From contig DASRCB010000196.1 of NCBI GenBank assembly GCA_035653295.1, forward strand, positions 1 through 55,200: 55,200 nucleotides of DNA. Reading direction: 5' to 3'. This DNA comes from DASRCB01 sp035653295 (GTDB lineage Bacteria; Acidobacteriota; Terriglobia; Bryobacterales; Bryobacteraceae). Within the stretch, counting starts at the first letter, position 1, and every line of letters starts with the position of its first letter. Both the position numbers and the translations under genes were made by a program. Below, in pieces: positions 8,303 through 17,158 of this stretch. The notes beneath the pieces were generated by a model that saw nothing but the letters and a program-made list of their open reading frames with translations, did no database searches and was not told the DNA's origin.

Positions 8303-8644
8303 TCACGCCGGGCGCATGACCCGAGTAATGGCTGCGGCCATTGTCTCCCATTTCGAGTGTTCCGCAGTCAGCCGCTTCCGTCCCGCCGCCGTCAGCCGGT
8401 AGAAACGGGCCTTTCGATTGGTTGACGAGATCTCCCACTTCCCTGCGATCTCGCCGCCTTTCTCCAGACGGTGCAGCGCGGGATAGAGCGAGCCGTGATC
8501 CACCTGCAGCACGCCGTCGGAGTCGCGCTCGATAGCCTTCGCGATCTCATAACCATTAGCCGGGCCGGCCAGCAGAGTGCGCATGACCATCATGTCCAGG
8601 GTGCCCTGCAGCAGGTCCAGCCTGCTTTCCTGTTTCGTTTTCAT
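8303..8644 (-). CDS. PadR-family transcriptional regulator
   Basis: 113 aa winged-helix protein. It has the PadR signature LLQGTLDMMVMRTLLAGPANGYEIAKAI, then VDHGSLYPALHRLEKGGEIAGKWE and a wing ending in RKARFYRLTAAGRKRL. The length is that of a short PadR without a long C-terminal effector helix. The ATG at 8644 opens toward a gene pair on the other strand ending in a large ADOP permease. In Acidobacteria such PadR genes commonly sit beside ADOP permease genes, so it most likely represses that transporter. The operator would be in the 8645-8743 gap. Ligand and operator are unknown. Confidence 0.93.
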   Translation of the reverse strand: MKTKQESRLDLLQGTLDMMVMRTLLAGPANGYEIAKAIERDSDGVLQVDHGSLYPALHRLEKGGEIAGKWEISSTNRKARFYRLTAAGRKRLTAEHSKWETMAAAITRVMRPA

Positions 8645-8743
8645 CCGATCTCATGGTAGCATTTCGACAGGTAGGACGCCCACTATGCTGTCGGGACCTG
8701 ATTTTTTAGGAACCTCCGCAGGTCTGAGGCGTATATCCCGGTG

Positions 8744-9358
8744 ATGAGCGCGATCGGCAGACGCACACTCCTCCTCGGGCACGGAGCGCTGCTCGCGGTG
8801 GCTCGCGACCTGGGCGCCGCGCCTCGCGCCGAAACCGTGTATCGCTTCGCCACCGCGGAATGGGAGGTCGAGATGTCGGTGGACTTCTACGACCGCTATG
8901 CCAGTTCCGGGTTCTGGTTCACGGAGCGGCGCAATAATCGGCGGTTCTGCCTGTCGGGTGAGGGGAAGCAGAACGCGGACTGCCTGGGCAACTTCACCGG
9001 CTCCCTCGCCGTGGCCCATTACCGCATCCGCCCTGCATCCGGGTCGCGGCGCAAAGCAGCGCTTCGCGAGCGCGTTCGCACCATTGATCAGGACGACCGT
9101 TTGAAGAGCCGGCCGCCTTTTGAATGCGCCATCGCCATTCGCGACGGCATCGCCAGCGATCTTCAGGCTTTTGGTTATGAACAGCAGGGCCAGGGTTCGG
9201 CGCAGGAGGGCAATCCGGCAGGCCCGTGGTGTTTTCTGCGCCAGGACCTCTTTTTGAACGCCGACCCTTCCCCGTTTCTTGTGGTCCACTGGAAACACAC
9301 CCTCAACGAAATTCGCATTCTGGATCTGATTCCGGGAGATCGGACGCGAACGGCATGA
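8744..9358 (+). CDS. Unknown protein encoded between PadR and ADOP permease
   Basis: 204 aa from the ATG at 8744 (a GTG at 8741 is also possible). The N-terminus reads GRRTLLLGHGALLAVARDLGA, with two arginines before a hydrophobic run, so it could be a Tat-like or lipid-free signal peptide. The rest contains WEVEMSVDFYDRYASSGFWF, four cysteines and a basic middle. No catalytic motif or known family was recognised. Its stop overlaps the start of the permease gene (ATGA at 9355-9358), so the two proteins are translationally coupled. A role as a periplasmic partner of the permease is only an inference from that coupling. Confidence 0.6.
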   Translation: MSAIGRRTLLLGHGALLAVARDLGAAPRAETVYRFATAEWEVEMSVDFYDRYASSGFWFTERRNNRRFCLSGEGKQNADCLGNFTGSLAVAHYRIRPASGSRRKAALRERVRTIDQDDRLKSRPPFECAIAIRDGIASDLQAFGYEQQGQGSAQEGNPAGPWCFLRQDLFLNADPSPFLVVHWKHTLNEIRILDLIPGDRTRTA

Positions 9359-12057
9359 CACGGATGTTCGCGTATCTGCGCGACCGGCTGCTCCACTTCC
9401 GCGGCGATACAGATCTGGAAGAGGAGATGCGCGTCAACCTCGAGTTGCAGGCCGAGTCGAATATGGAGCGCGGGATGACCGCCATCGAGGCGCGGCGTCA
9501 GGCGCGCCTGCGCCTGGGCGACACCCTGGTCAGTATCGAAAAGGTCCGCGATCAGGAGCTGATGACTGCGCTGGAGAGCTGGTATCGCGACGTCGTTATC
9601 GGATTGCGAGCGCTGCGCCGGACGCCCGTGTTTTGCGTTACCGCCGTGCTCACGCTGGCCATTGGCATCGGCGCCAATACGGCGGTATTCACGGTGCTTT
9701 ATGGCCTGCTGCTGCGCAGCCTGCCGGTTAGGCATCCGCGGCAATTGGTGTTGCTGGGCGTCGAGGCTACGGGGCGGCCTCTGGAGACATGGCTGCCGTG
9801 GCAGACCTTTGATGCGTTACGCCGCCGGCAGCGCTCTTTCTCCGGGTTGTCGGCATGGACCTGGGATGACGTGCCCATGAAAGACAGCGAGGGTGCGCTG
9901 CGCCAGTACAGCGCGGGAATGATCAGCGGCGACGCCTTCTCACTTCTCGGCATGCGGCCCTATCTGGGCCGCCTGATCGGACCGTCAGACGATGTACGCG
10001 CCGGACCGCCACAGGGTTGGCCCGTGGTCCTGAGCTACCGCTTCTGGAGGGAGCGCTACGGCGGTGACGTCCACGCGATCGGCAGGCAGGTGCGCATTGG
10101 CGACGCGGTGGCGACGATCGTTGGCGTAACCCCGCCCGGGTTCGACGGGGTCTGGCCGGGCGTGGCGCTGAAGATGTATTTGCCACTGCAGTTCCTGCCC
10201 GTGGCCGAGCCACAGATCGACATCAACGGCGCCCAGTCACATTTTGGGTGTTCCGTGGTGGCCCGCCTCAGAGATGGCGTCTCCATGGCGTCCGCAACAG
10301 CGGAAATCCGTTCCTATGACAAAACTCTGCTCCGGCAGTCTGTTCCGCTCGCCTTGCAGCAGGATCCGCTGTTCCCGAACGTCCGCATCGGTCTCGTCAC
10401 CGGACGTACGGGAATTCCATCATTTGTCGGACATGCATTTCTGGCGCCCCTGCTGTTGATGCAGGGCCTGGCAGCCGTTGTTTTGGTTTTGTGCTGCGTC
10501 AATGTCGGTGGGCTGATGATGTCGAGGGTGCACACGCGACGTCACGAGTTCGCGGTTCGCACGGCTCTTGGAGGTGCTCGCTGGAGGCTCGTGCGCCAGT
10601 ACCTGACCGAGTCGCTGCTCATCGCTGTGGCGGGAGCGGCGCTGGGAGCGGCGGCGGCCTGGTATGGAATCGAATTCCTGCTGCGCTTCTTCCGTGGTCC
10701 GATGATGTTCGAAGGCCTGCAGGTGCAGCCCGATTCGGTGGTATTTCTGGTAACCGGCGCCCTTGCGGTTGTCACTACGCTGCTGTTTGGAACGGTTCCC
10801 GGATTGCGCGCCGGATGTTCCGATCCGGGAACGCTGCTGGCCAGTCGAGGCGCGCCAGCCAGCCGAACGCACATTGCCGGTCGCGCCTTCATTCCCGCGC
10901 AGGTGGCGCTTTCGCTGATGCTGGTGGCCGTGGCTACGCTGTTATCGCAGAGCCTGATCCGGCTGCGCAGCGAGCATACCGGCTTTGCCGCCAATCACGT
11001 CACCATTCAGACGCCGCCGTTCCACAAACTGTCGCAGCACGCCGAAATCAGACTCGACCTGTATCAGCGCATGGTGGAACGGCTGCAGCAGATGCCGGGA
11101 ATGCGCTCGGCGGCGGTCACATACTACACCCCGTTCACCGGTTATCAGGCGATGGGCAGATTCGAGGCCATGGACTCGGCAGGCCTTCCCCCCATTCGCA
11201 TGGCCTGGAACGACGTCGGACCGGGCTATTTTCGGACCATGGAGACGCGCATCCTGAGCGGCCGCGAGTTTCAGCGCAGCGAGCGCCGGCCGGACGTCTG
11301 CGTGCTGAACCAGTCGGCAGCCGCCAGACTGTTTTCACATCAGAGCGCGGTCGGACGCTATGTGCGCCAGCAGGCCTCGGATGGCGATGACGGCGGCGTG
11401 CGGCGAAATATCGTCTGCCGCGTGGTAGGCGTCGCCGAAGATGCGAAATTCGCGAATCTGCGCGACCCGCCGCCGCCCACGGTCTACTTTCCCGTTTCCA
11501 CGATCACTATCGGTGAGGCGGGGAACCTCGTGTTCCTCATGAATGCGGACACGGAGCCGCATGCCATCTCCGCGTATCGCACGGCAATTTCCGAAATCGC
11601 GCCCACCGTGCCGCTGGTACTGTTTGTCACCATGAAGGAGCAAATGGACGCGGCTCTCGGGAACCAGCGAATCATCACCATAATGAGCAACGTGTTCGCT
11701 GTCCTGGCGCTCTTCCTGAGCGCTATCGGACTGTACGGGCTTCTTTCCTCGAGTGTCGCGCAACGCACCGGCGAGATCGGGGTGCGCATCGCGCTCGGGG
11801 CGGAGCGCGGAACTGTGTTGCGGATGATTCTAAGGGAAGCGCTTGGCTTGCTTGGCCTCGGAGTCGTGCTGGGCGCAGCCGGACTCGTTTTCGCGGTCCG
11901 CTTCGTCCAGAGCATGCTCTTCGGCCTGTCCGCCTTCGATCCCGCCACCCTGCTGGGAACGGCCGCGGTGCTCACTCTGGTGACGCTGTTCGCCGGCCTC
12001 GTCCCGGCGATTCACGCGGCATCGGTCGATCCCATGCGGGCGCTGCGGATCGAATGA
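9355..12057 (+). CDS. ADOP-type MacB/FtsX-family ABC permease
   Basis: 900 aa. The frame is open upstream, but the ATG at 9355 is coupled to the upstream stop and gives the expected N-terminal prefix domain (FAYLRDRLLHFRGDTDLEEEM ... ERGMTAIEARRQARL, residues about 1-75). Two MacB_PCD plus FtsX modules follow. The first membrane helix is FCVTAVLTLAIGIGANTAVF; the FtsX helices of module 1 lie near 360-510 and those of module 2 near 770-895 (SNVFAVLALFLSAIGLYGLLS, EIGVRIALGAERG). Such duplicated orphan permeases are very numerous in Acidobacteria and lack an ABC subunit beside them. The substrate is unknown; macrolide or lipoprotein transport is only by family analogy. The divergent PadR gene suggests ligand-controlled expression. 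Confidence 0.92.
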   Translation: MTRMFAYLRDRLLHFRGDTDLEEEMRVNLELQAESNMERGMTAIEARRQARLRLGDTLVSIEKVRDQELMTALESWYRDVVIGLRALRRTPVFCVTAVLTLAIGIGANTAVFTVLYGLLLRSLPVRHPRQLVLLGVEATGRPLETWLPWQTFDALRRRQRSFSGLSAWTWDDVPMKDSEGALRQYSAGMISGDAFSLLGMRPYLGRLIGPSDDVRAGPPQGWPVVLSYRFWRERYGGDVHAIGRQVRIGDAVATIVGVTPPGFDGVWPGVALKMYLPLQFLPVAEPQIDINGAQSHFGCSVVARLRDGVSMASATAEIRSYDKTLLRQSVPLALQQDPLFPNVRIGLVTGRTGIPSFVGHAFLAPLLLMQGLAAVVLVLCCVNVGGLMMSRVHTRRHEFAVRTALGGARWRLVRQYLTESLLIAVAGAALGAAAAWYGIEFLLRFFRGPMMFEGLQVQPDSVVFLVTGALAVVTTLLFGTVPGLRAGCSDPGTLLASRGAPASRTHIAGRAFIPAQVALSLMLVAVATLLSQSLIRLRSEHTGFAANHVTIQTPPFHKLSQHAEIRLDLYQRMVERLQQMPGMRSAAVTYYTPFTGYQAMGRFEAMDSAGLPPIRMAWNDVGPGYFRTMETRILSGREFQRSERRPDVCVLNQSAAARLFSHQSAVGRYVRQQASDGDDGGVRRNIVCRVVGVAEDAKFANLRDPPPPTVYFPVSTITIGEAGNLVFLMNADTEPHAISAYRTAISEIAPTVPLVLFVTMKEQMDAALGNQRIITIMSNVFAVLALFLSAIGLYGLLSSSVAQRTGEIGVRIALGAERGTVLRMILREALGLLGLGVVLGAAGLVFAVRFVQSMLFGLSAFDPATLLGTAAVLTLVTLFAGLVPAIHAASVDPMRALRIE

Positions 12058-12074
12058 ATACCGCCATACGACCG

Positions 12075-12542
12075 TTACCGCTGCCTGCTGACCCGGTATA
12101 TGTAATTGTTCAGCCCGAAAGCTGCGGTCGACGAATCGATGAAGTGGAAATCGATCTCATTGCCGCAGCCCGTCTCCAGGGTTTTCCACGTTGATCCGCG
12201 GAAACCCGCGGCGGCCGCTGCCGTCGCCGGATCGACCGACTTCTCGCGTTCGTGCATCTCGCCGAATGCGCCCTGAAAAAGCATGTCGGCCGCGTAATCC
12301 TTCACCACATAGTGTGGATTGCCGCAGGCGAGCTGCGGCGGACCGGTGATCGATTTCGCGCCGATGGAAAACGTTCGCCCCACCAGCGCCTTCTTTTCCC
12401 CCGGATCCGGCGCTTCGCGTTCGGTCCACCAGGGCGCGACCGTGGCGGAATCGATTTTCCAAGTGCCGATATAGAACGGCTCCGCGGCAATTACGTTCGC
12501 CGTTGCCAGCACCAGAGTGAAACAGGTGATTGCGCGCTTCAC
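12075..12542 (-). CDS. Small secreted protein of unknown function
   Basis: 155 aa with a signal peptide (KRAITCFTLVLATANVIAA, cleaved before EPF). The mature part reads FYIGTWKIDSATVAPWW near its start and DFHFIDSSTAAFGLNNYIYRV at its end, which suggests a lipocalin-like small beta-barrel (GTWK..., alternate hydrophobic strands). Two cysteines (LACGN and ETGCGN) could form a disulfide in the periplasm. The GTG start at 12542 overlaps the upstream TGA by four bases, so it is coupled to the lipoprotein gene 12539-13342. No enzyme motif is visible. Confidence 0.65.
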   Translation of the reverse strand: MKRAITCFTLVLATANVIAAEPFYIGTWKIDSATVAPWWTEREAPDPGEKKALVGRTFSIGAKSITGPPQLACGNPHYVVKDYAADMLFQGAFGEMHEREKSVDPATAAAAAGFRGSTWKTLETGCGNEIDFHFIDSSTAAFGLNNYIYRVSRQR

Positions 12543-13342
12543 GTCCGCGGCTGGAACCGCACCTCAACTTCGGTCTTCACGGTCACCGGCTTTCCCGCCT
12601 TGACCGGTGGCTGATAGCGGAACTCCGACCACGGCACCGCCTCACAGAGCTGGGCCCCCGTGGCCAACTCAGAGATCCTCCCCTCCTTGTTAATTACCAC
12701 TTTGCAGTTCACTATTCCGCCGGACGGCTCCCACAGAGGCGCCGGTTGGACGGTCGGCCCCTCGAGCAACAGCGGGCGCTGCTTCTCGGCCGCGACGGTC
12801 ACTTCGGGGATGTCGCCCTCGTCAGCCTCTTTCTTCGACTCGGAGCCCGCCGTTACCGGGGTCAGCCGCCGCACCAGGAAGACCGCTCTCGCGGGATAGC
12901 GCTTTACACGCGCGCGCAGGGCCGATGAATCGGCATCCGCGAGATCGAAGGCGAGCCCAGGCCAGGCGGTCCTCACTACGCGATCGCAGCTGGAGGCGAG
13001 CGGGTAGCCATTCCTGCCCTTGTCCGGGTCGCCAAAATCGTCAATGGCCTTTTGAGCGTACACGCCCTCGGCGATATACTGCTTGTCTTTCTCCACCGGA
13101 ATGGCCTTGTTGAAGAACAGCCGGTACCGGCGCAGGCCATCCACCAGGTACACGGTCGGCCCACCGGCGTTCAGAGCGGCATCTGCGGGCGTGGACTCCC
13201 AATCGGCCACCAGAGCTTTCCCCTGGATTTTGTCGGGCGCGGTTGCAGGTTTGCTGGCTTCTTTGCCGGGCTGGCTGGAGCAGCCGCCGAGTGCGGCAAG
13301 ACCCAGTAGGAGGGAATAAGAAGCGTACGCGATGCGGTACAT
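12539..13342 (-). CDS. Lipoprotein with TonB C-terminal-like domain
   Basis: 267 aa from the ATG at 13342. The frame is open about 70 codons further upstream, but those residues are frame noise. The N-terminus is a lipoprotein signal (YSLLLGLAALGGC, Cys as lipid site), followed by a Lys/Ala/Pro linker. The last 65 residues, GGIVNCKVVINKEGRISE ... FRYQPPVKAGKPVTVKTEV, match the pattern of TonB C-terminal domains (VxxVIxxxGxV ... W.F.PP...G.PV.V.....F). The central region (residues about 40-190) is unknown. A TonB_C fold on a lipoprotein without a TonB-type membrane helix is found in many Acidobacteria, and its role is not established. Translationally coupled to the next gene downstream. Confidence 0.65.
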   Translation of the reverse strand: MYRIAYASYSLLLGLAALGGCSSQPGKEASKPATAPDKIQGKALVADWESTPADAALNAGGPTVYLVDGLRRYRLFFNKAIPVEKDKQYIAEGVYAQKAIDDFGDPDKGRNGYPLASSCDRVVRTAWPGLAFDLADADSSALRARVKRYPARAVFLVRRLTPVTAGSESKKEADEGDIPEVTVAAEKQRPLLLEGPTVQPAPLWEPSGGIVNCKVVINKEGRISELATGAQLCEAVPWSEFRYQPPVKAGKPVTVKTEVEVRFQPRT

Positions 13343-13389
13343 CCGTCTGCCTCGCTTTCCTAAAGGTGTATTTGTACGCTCTGAACCTA

Positions 13390-14688
13390 TCACGCGCCAG
13401 GGCCGCGCACAACCGCCTCGGTTTCCAGTTCCACGGGCGCGAATCGCCGGTTCCCATAAGAAATGCTCAGCGTGTGCCTGCCGGGACTCAGATGTTCGGG
13501 CAGCGTGAGGTTGAACTCGAACCGCGGCGGCTGCGGGTCGGTGCAAAACCAATGCACTTCCCCGACCGAAACTCCATCGACAGCGGCCGCGAAGAGGGCC
13601 GGATCGGCGAGTTCTTCAGTGACGATCTTCACCAGACCGCTGCTGATCCGCGTTGAGGAAAGCAGGTTCACGGCGTCGTTGACCGCGACGATACGCGGAA
13701 CGCACGGGCCCGGTGGAACCACGCGCAGGATCGCGCCACAGATGCTTTGGCCACGCCACACCACTTCCACCGGCTGCAGTCCCGTGCGCACGCCGGGGGG
13801 AACGGTCATGCTGAGCTGCCGCAGGCCGTCGTATGCCGGCGGGCCCAGATAAAACAGAACGGCAGGAATCCCCGCGATGGTCGCGTCCAGGCCGTTCAGC
13901 TCACAGCCGCGCGGCAGGTCCTCAATCCACAGCGAGATCGCCGCGTAGCGGCCGCTTGCAGGCGCCAGCGGCTCGGTGCTGAACGCGTTCGTCACACGGC
14001 GAACCCGTGTCGAGGCTCCTGAAGGGGCGGGCGCGGCGTCCGCCGGGCCGCCACGCCGCCTCCACGTCGTCCACATGTACTGTGTATTGACGCCCGACAA
14101 CTCCAGCAGATCGAAATCGCGGTCGCGCGCGAACGTTCGGATTTCGTCCGCGCTAAAGCGGCAGCCCGCCCAGGTGTCGTATTCGCCCCCCACCAGCGGC
14201 GGCAGGCCGTTCAACTGCCCTCGAAAAATCCCGCCAGGCTTGAGCACGCGACGGGTTTCCTCCAGGTACTGCCAAACTACATCCCGGCTGGGCACGTGCT
14301 GGAAAACGGCGTACGAGTAAACGAAATTGAATGATTCATCGGCGAACGCCGCCAGCGTGGCGCCGTCCGTGACATGGACGTGAGCATGGGCGATGCCATG
14401 CAGCCGTTCGCGCGCAAGCGCGACCATTTCATCGGAAACATCCACTCCGTGAATCTCGCCGAAGTGCGCGCTCAGCGGCTTCATCAGCCGTCCCGGACCA
14501 CAGCCGATCTCCAGCGCGCGCCAACAGCGCCGGTTATCCGTGGGCGGCAGCCGTTTCAGCTCCTCCTCGAGCCCCTGCACCAGCCGGCCGCCCGTGGCCA
14601 GGAATTCTGCTTCTTCCTGTTCGCGCCGGCCGAACGCCACATAGTAGTGCGCGTCCTCGCGCGCGCGGCGATTCCAGTCCTCGCGCAT
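13390..14688 (-). CDS. SAM-dependent methyltransferase with C-terminal beta-sandwich domains
   Basis: 432 aa from the ATG at 14688, preceded by AGGAAC; an earlier ATG at 14766 is possible but its added residues look non-coding. The N-terminal half is a class I methyltransferase: motif I ALEIGCGPGRLMKPLS, acidic loop GVDVSDEMVALARERL, post-I DGATLAAF and LEETRRVLKPGG. The C-terminal half is different. It contains two Ig/TIG-like segments (ATIAGIPAVLFYLGPPAY ... VPPGVRTGLQPVEVVW, then FEFNLTLPEHLSPGRHTLSI), resembling the repeats found in acidobacterial surface proteins. A cytoplasmic methyltransferase fused to such domains could cap a polysaccharide or glycan. Neighbours (beta-helix protein, Wzt-like protein) agree with a surface-glycan locus. 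The exact substrate is unknown. Confidence 0.8.
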   Translation of the reverse strand: MREDWNRRAREDAHYYVAFGRREQEEAEFLATGGRLVQGLEEELKRLPPTDNRRCWRALEIGCGPGRLMKPLSAHFGEIHGVDVSDEMVALARERLHGIAHAHVHVTDGATLAAFADESFNFVYSYAVFQHVPSRDVVWQYLEETRRVLKPGGIFRGQLNGLPPLVGGEYDTWAGCRFSADEIRTFARDRDFDLLELSGVNTQYMWTTWRRRGGPADAAPAPSGASTRVRRVTNAFSTEPLAPASGRYAAISLWIEDLPRGCELNGLDATIAGIPAVLFYLGPPAYDGLRQLSMTVPPGVRTGLQPVEVVWRGQSICGAILRVVPPGPCVPRIVAVNDAVNLLSSTRISSGLVKIVTEELADPALFAAAVDGVSVGEVHWFCTDPQPPRFEFNLTLPEHLSPGRHTLSISYGNRRFAPVELETEAVVRGPGA

Positions 14689-14816
14689 GCGTTCCTGATC
14701 GGAGGCGGCACGGCAATCACCGGACACGGCTGTCCTCCGCGGCAACCGGAAGCGCACGGTCCGCATGGCTGGTTGCGGGCTGCACGCTGCCCGATGTCAC
14801 CGCTCCGCCTCCACTC

Positions 14817-16190
14817 TTACTCATCGGCTTCGCAGCGGTTTCCTCTTACGGTGTTTTCTGCCGGTTTTACGCCCGGCGCGTATGCGATGCAGTGTGATCC
14901 CATGTTCCACCCGGCGATGTCGTTGCGCTCGATAATGTTGCCTCGCGCCGGCGCCGGTCTGGAGCCACCGCCCCCAAGGTAGATCCCGGCTGTGAGCAGC
15001 CCCGGCGAACCAGCAACCACACAGCCCGGCTTTCCGTCGGAGCAGTGCGCGACATTGAGGTGGAGTAGTTTATTGTTCAACACCCGATTCGCATCACCAA
15101 TGATGAATATCCCTCCGTACTTCGAGCCATCGATCACGTTGCCCTCGATGATGATATTGCGCGGCTGCATGTCGATCGCCGAGTTGTTCATCACCATCCC
15201 GTACTGGCCCCACGGGTAATCCTCGACGCGACGTCGATTCACGCAGGTATTGTGCCGGACCGCGCCATCGTGAAAGCCATCCAGATCGATGCACTTGCCG
15301 TCGATCTCCTCGAAGCGGTTGTTCTCGTAACGGCTGGTGTCTACGTTCCCGGCCGTGTCGATCGCCACCGGAACAGCCCGCGATTCCACGTCGATTTCGG
15401 CCACCGGCCAGCCGATGCTGCGCCCGGTATTGGACGTTACCCGTACGTCGCTTGCCTCCCCAACCTGGATCGCGTCGCGTCCTATCGTCTCGAACGAGTT
15501 CCCGGCGATCACGCCATGGACGTTCTTCGGCGATCCGAAGCGCGAATGTGTCCATACGGCATTACCGGCGATGGCGCGAAGCTGGCAGTGCGCGATGGTC
15601 CATCTCGCAACGCCCTCCTCGAGTAGAATTCCGCCGCTGGTGTTATTTCGGCCGAGCGCATTGTGGCCGCCGCTCGATTCCACCGTGACGTCCTCGACCG
15701 TAACATCGCGCGCCGCGCTAACCAGAATGGCAAAGGAAGCCATGTTCCGCATCCGCAGGCTGGAGATCGACAACCCGTCGCCACCCTCCAGTAAAAGCCC
15801 GATATCGTCATAAGTATCGGCGAAGGTTCGATTTGAAGCAGGAATTGCCATCGGGTGCTCAAGGTTCCTGCGGTTTCCGTCGATAGTCAGACTGCGGAGG
15901 TGGAGGCCGCGGCAGTCTTTACACGACAGCATGGCGCGGCCATGAAAGTTCGCGGCCGCTCGCAGAGTGGTCCCGGAGCCGGTGATCTCCAGATTGTGGG
16001 CATTTTCCGGCAGCCGAATCTCCGAGGAGATTTCAACGATGCCCGGTGGAAGACGCACTGTACCGGACCGAGCCCGGAGCAGACCCGCGAGCTGCTGGCC
16101 GGAATTGGCAGGCGTGGAGCCCCAAAGCAGCAGAGCGAGGAGAACCGGCAGTAATGTCAAAAGGTATTCTAACGGGTATAGGGTCGGCAA
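14817..16190 (-). CDS. Exported parallel beta-helix repeat protein
   Basis: Up to 457 aa. The start is uncertain: TTG at 16190 directly abuts the next gene's ATG at 16191, and an internal TTG at 16160 would leave a 30-base gap. Either way the N-terminus is a hydrophobic signal (LLTLLPVLLALLLWGSTPANS). The rest shows the short regular turns of a right-handed beta-helix with N-ladders: GLHLRSLTIDGNRRN, ITGSGTTLRAAANF, NIIIEGNVIDGSKYGGIFI, NNKLLHLNVAHC, NIIERNDIAGWNM. Proteins of this fold are often pectate-lyase-like polysaccharide lyases or epimerases, but no catalytic triad can be assigned by eye. Its place beside a methyltransferase and a Wzt-like gene suggests a polysaccharide-acting role. 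Confidence 0.8.
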   Translation of the reverse strand: MPTLYPLEYLLTLLPVLLALLLWGSTPANSGQQLAGLLRARSGTVRLPPGIVEISSEIRLPENAHNLEITGSGTTLRAAANFHGRAMLSCKDCRGLHLRSLTIDGNRRNLEHPMAIPASNRTFADTYDDIGLLLEGGDGLSISSLRMRNMASFAILVSAARDVTVEDVTVESSGGHNALGRNNTSGGILLEEGVARWTIAHCQLRAIAGNAVWTHSRFGSPKNVHGVIAGNSFETIGRDAIQVGEASDVRVTSNTGRSIGWPVAEIDVESRAVPVAIDTAGNVDTSRYENNRFEEIDGKCIDLDGFHDGAVRHNTCVNRRRVEDYPWGQYGMVMNNSAIDMQPRNIIIEGNVIDGSKYGGIFIIGDANRVLNNKLLHLNVAHCSDGKPGCVVAGSPGLLTAGIYLGGGGSRPAPARGNIIERNDIAGWNMGSHCIAYAPGVKPAENTVRGNRCEADE

Positions 16191-17153
16191 ATGATTGAGT
16201 TCCGGAACGTCAACTACCCGCCCCTCAGTAATTTCTCGGCTTCCGCGCCCGATGGAGCGGTAATCGGTATTCTCGGTGAGAGGGGCTCCGGCAAAACGGC
16301 CCTGCTGCAGCTTGCCGCCGGGCTCCTGTCCACCGATTCCGGCGAGGTCGTGGGCGGCCGAATGCGCCGCTATCTGGGTCCAACGGACAAACTCAACTTC
16401 TCACCAGTCGATCTTCTGGCCCTCGACAACTCCTTCGCGCTGCACGATGCCATCGTGCGGGCGCGTGGGCTCGTCGCAGTCGAGCGGCTGAGGCGAGGCG
16501 GGGCAACAATCCTGTTGGTCTCGCACGAAGCCGCGCTCCTCCGCGCCCTTTGCGACGAGGTGTGGTGGCTGCGCGAAGGCCAGCTGTCCTGGCGCGGCAA
16601 TCCGCACGAAGTAATCGAGGGTTACAACGGGTACATTGCGGACAAGTTCCGGGACTGGGGAGAGACTCTGTCCGACACCATGGTGCCCGCCCTCCGCCGC
16701 GGCGACGGCCGCGCCGAAGTGGTGGAGATCGCAACCCTGGGCTCAAATAACCAGCCAACGATGGTATGGACCAGCGGAGAAGTGGTCACCGTCCGCGTTC
16801 GCGTTCGCTACAACCAGGCCGCCGCTTCGCCGGTAATCGGCATCATGATCCGAACCCGTGTCGGTTTTGAGGTCTATGGCACCAATACCGAAGCCGAACG
16901 CGTCGAAATCGGCTCTGTGAACGCCGGCGACACGGTTACCGCGAACTTCACCTTCCGCTGTGACCTCTGCCCTCAGGAATACACGCTCACGGCCGCCTCG
17001 CACGATCCCGACGGGACGGCGCATGACTGGCTCGAGGATGCGGTCTCCTTCACGGTCACTGCCGACCGCTATACCGCCGGGGTAGCCAATCTGCGCGCGC
17101 GAGTTGCGGTACACAGGCGGAACGCCGTGCCGGCCGTAACCGAGACGGTCTGA
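16191..17153 (+). CDS. Shortened Wzt-like ABC protein with O-antigen-binding C-terminal domain
   Basis: 320 aa. Residues 1-145 resemble an ABC ATPase, with Walker A GERGSGKT (29-36) and an H-loop His112 (LLVSHEAALL). Normal transporters are about 80 residues longer here: the Q-loop/helical region and LSGGQ signature are missing, and Walker B reads DLLALDN, with Asn80 where the catalytic Glu is expected. Residues about 165-290 form a beta-sandwich like the Wzt carbohydrate-binding domain (EVVTVRVRVRYNQAA, FEVYGTNTEAERVEIG, CPQEYTLTAASHD). No permease gene is adjacent. It may bind a glycan terminus without hydrolysing ATP, or may be a decayed transporter subunit. The frame is intact, which argues for a function. 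Confidence 0.75.
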   Translation: MIEFRNVNYPPLSNFSASAPDGAVIGILGERGSGKTALLQLAAGLLSTDSGEVVGGRMRRYLGPTDKLNFSPVDLLALDNSFALHDAIVRARGLVAVERLRRGGATILLVSHEAALLRALCDEVWWLREGQLSWRGNPHEVIEGYNGYIADKFRDWGETLSDTMVPALRRGDGRAEVVEIATLGSNNQPTMVWTSGEVVTVRVRVRYNQAAASPVIGIMIRTRVGFEVYGTNTEAERVEIGSVNAGDTVTANFTFRCDLCPQEYTLTAASHDPDGTAHDWLEDAVSFTVTADRYTAGVANLRARVAVHRRNAVPAVTETV

Positions 17154-17158
17154 AATTC

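Noticed and set aside
12075..12542. Considered calling it a lipocalin
   Set aside because: Only a GTWK motif and strand pattern support it; not enough for a family name.
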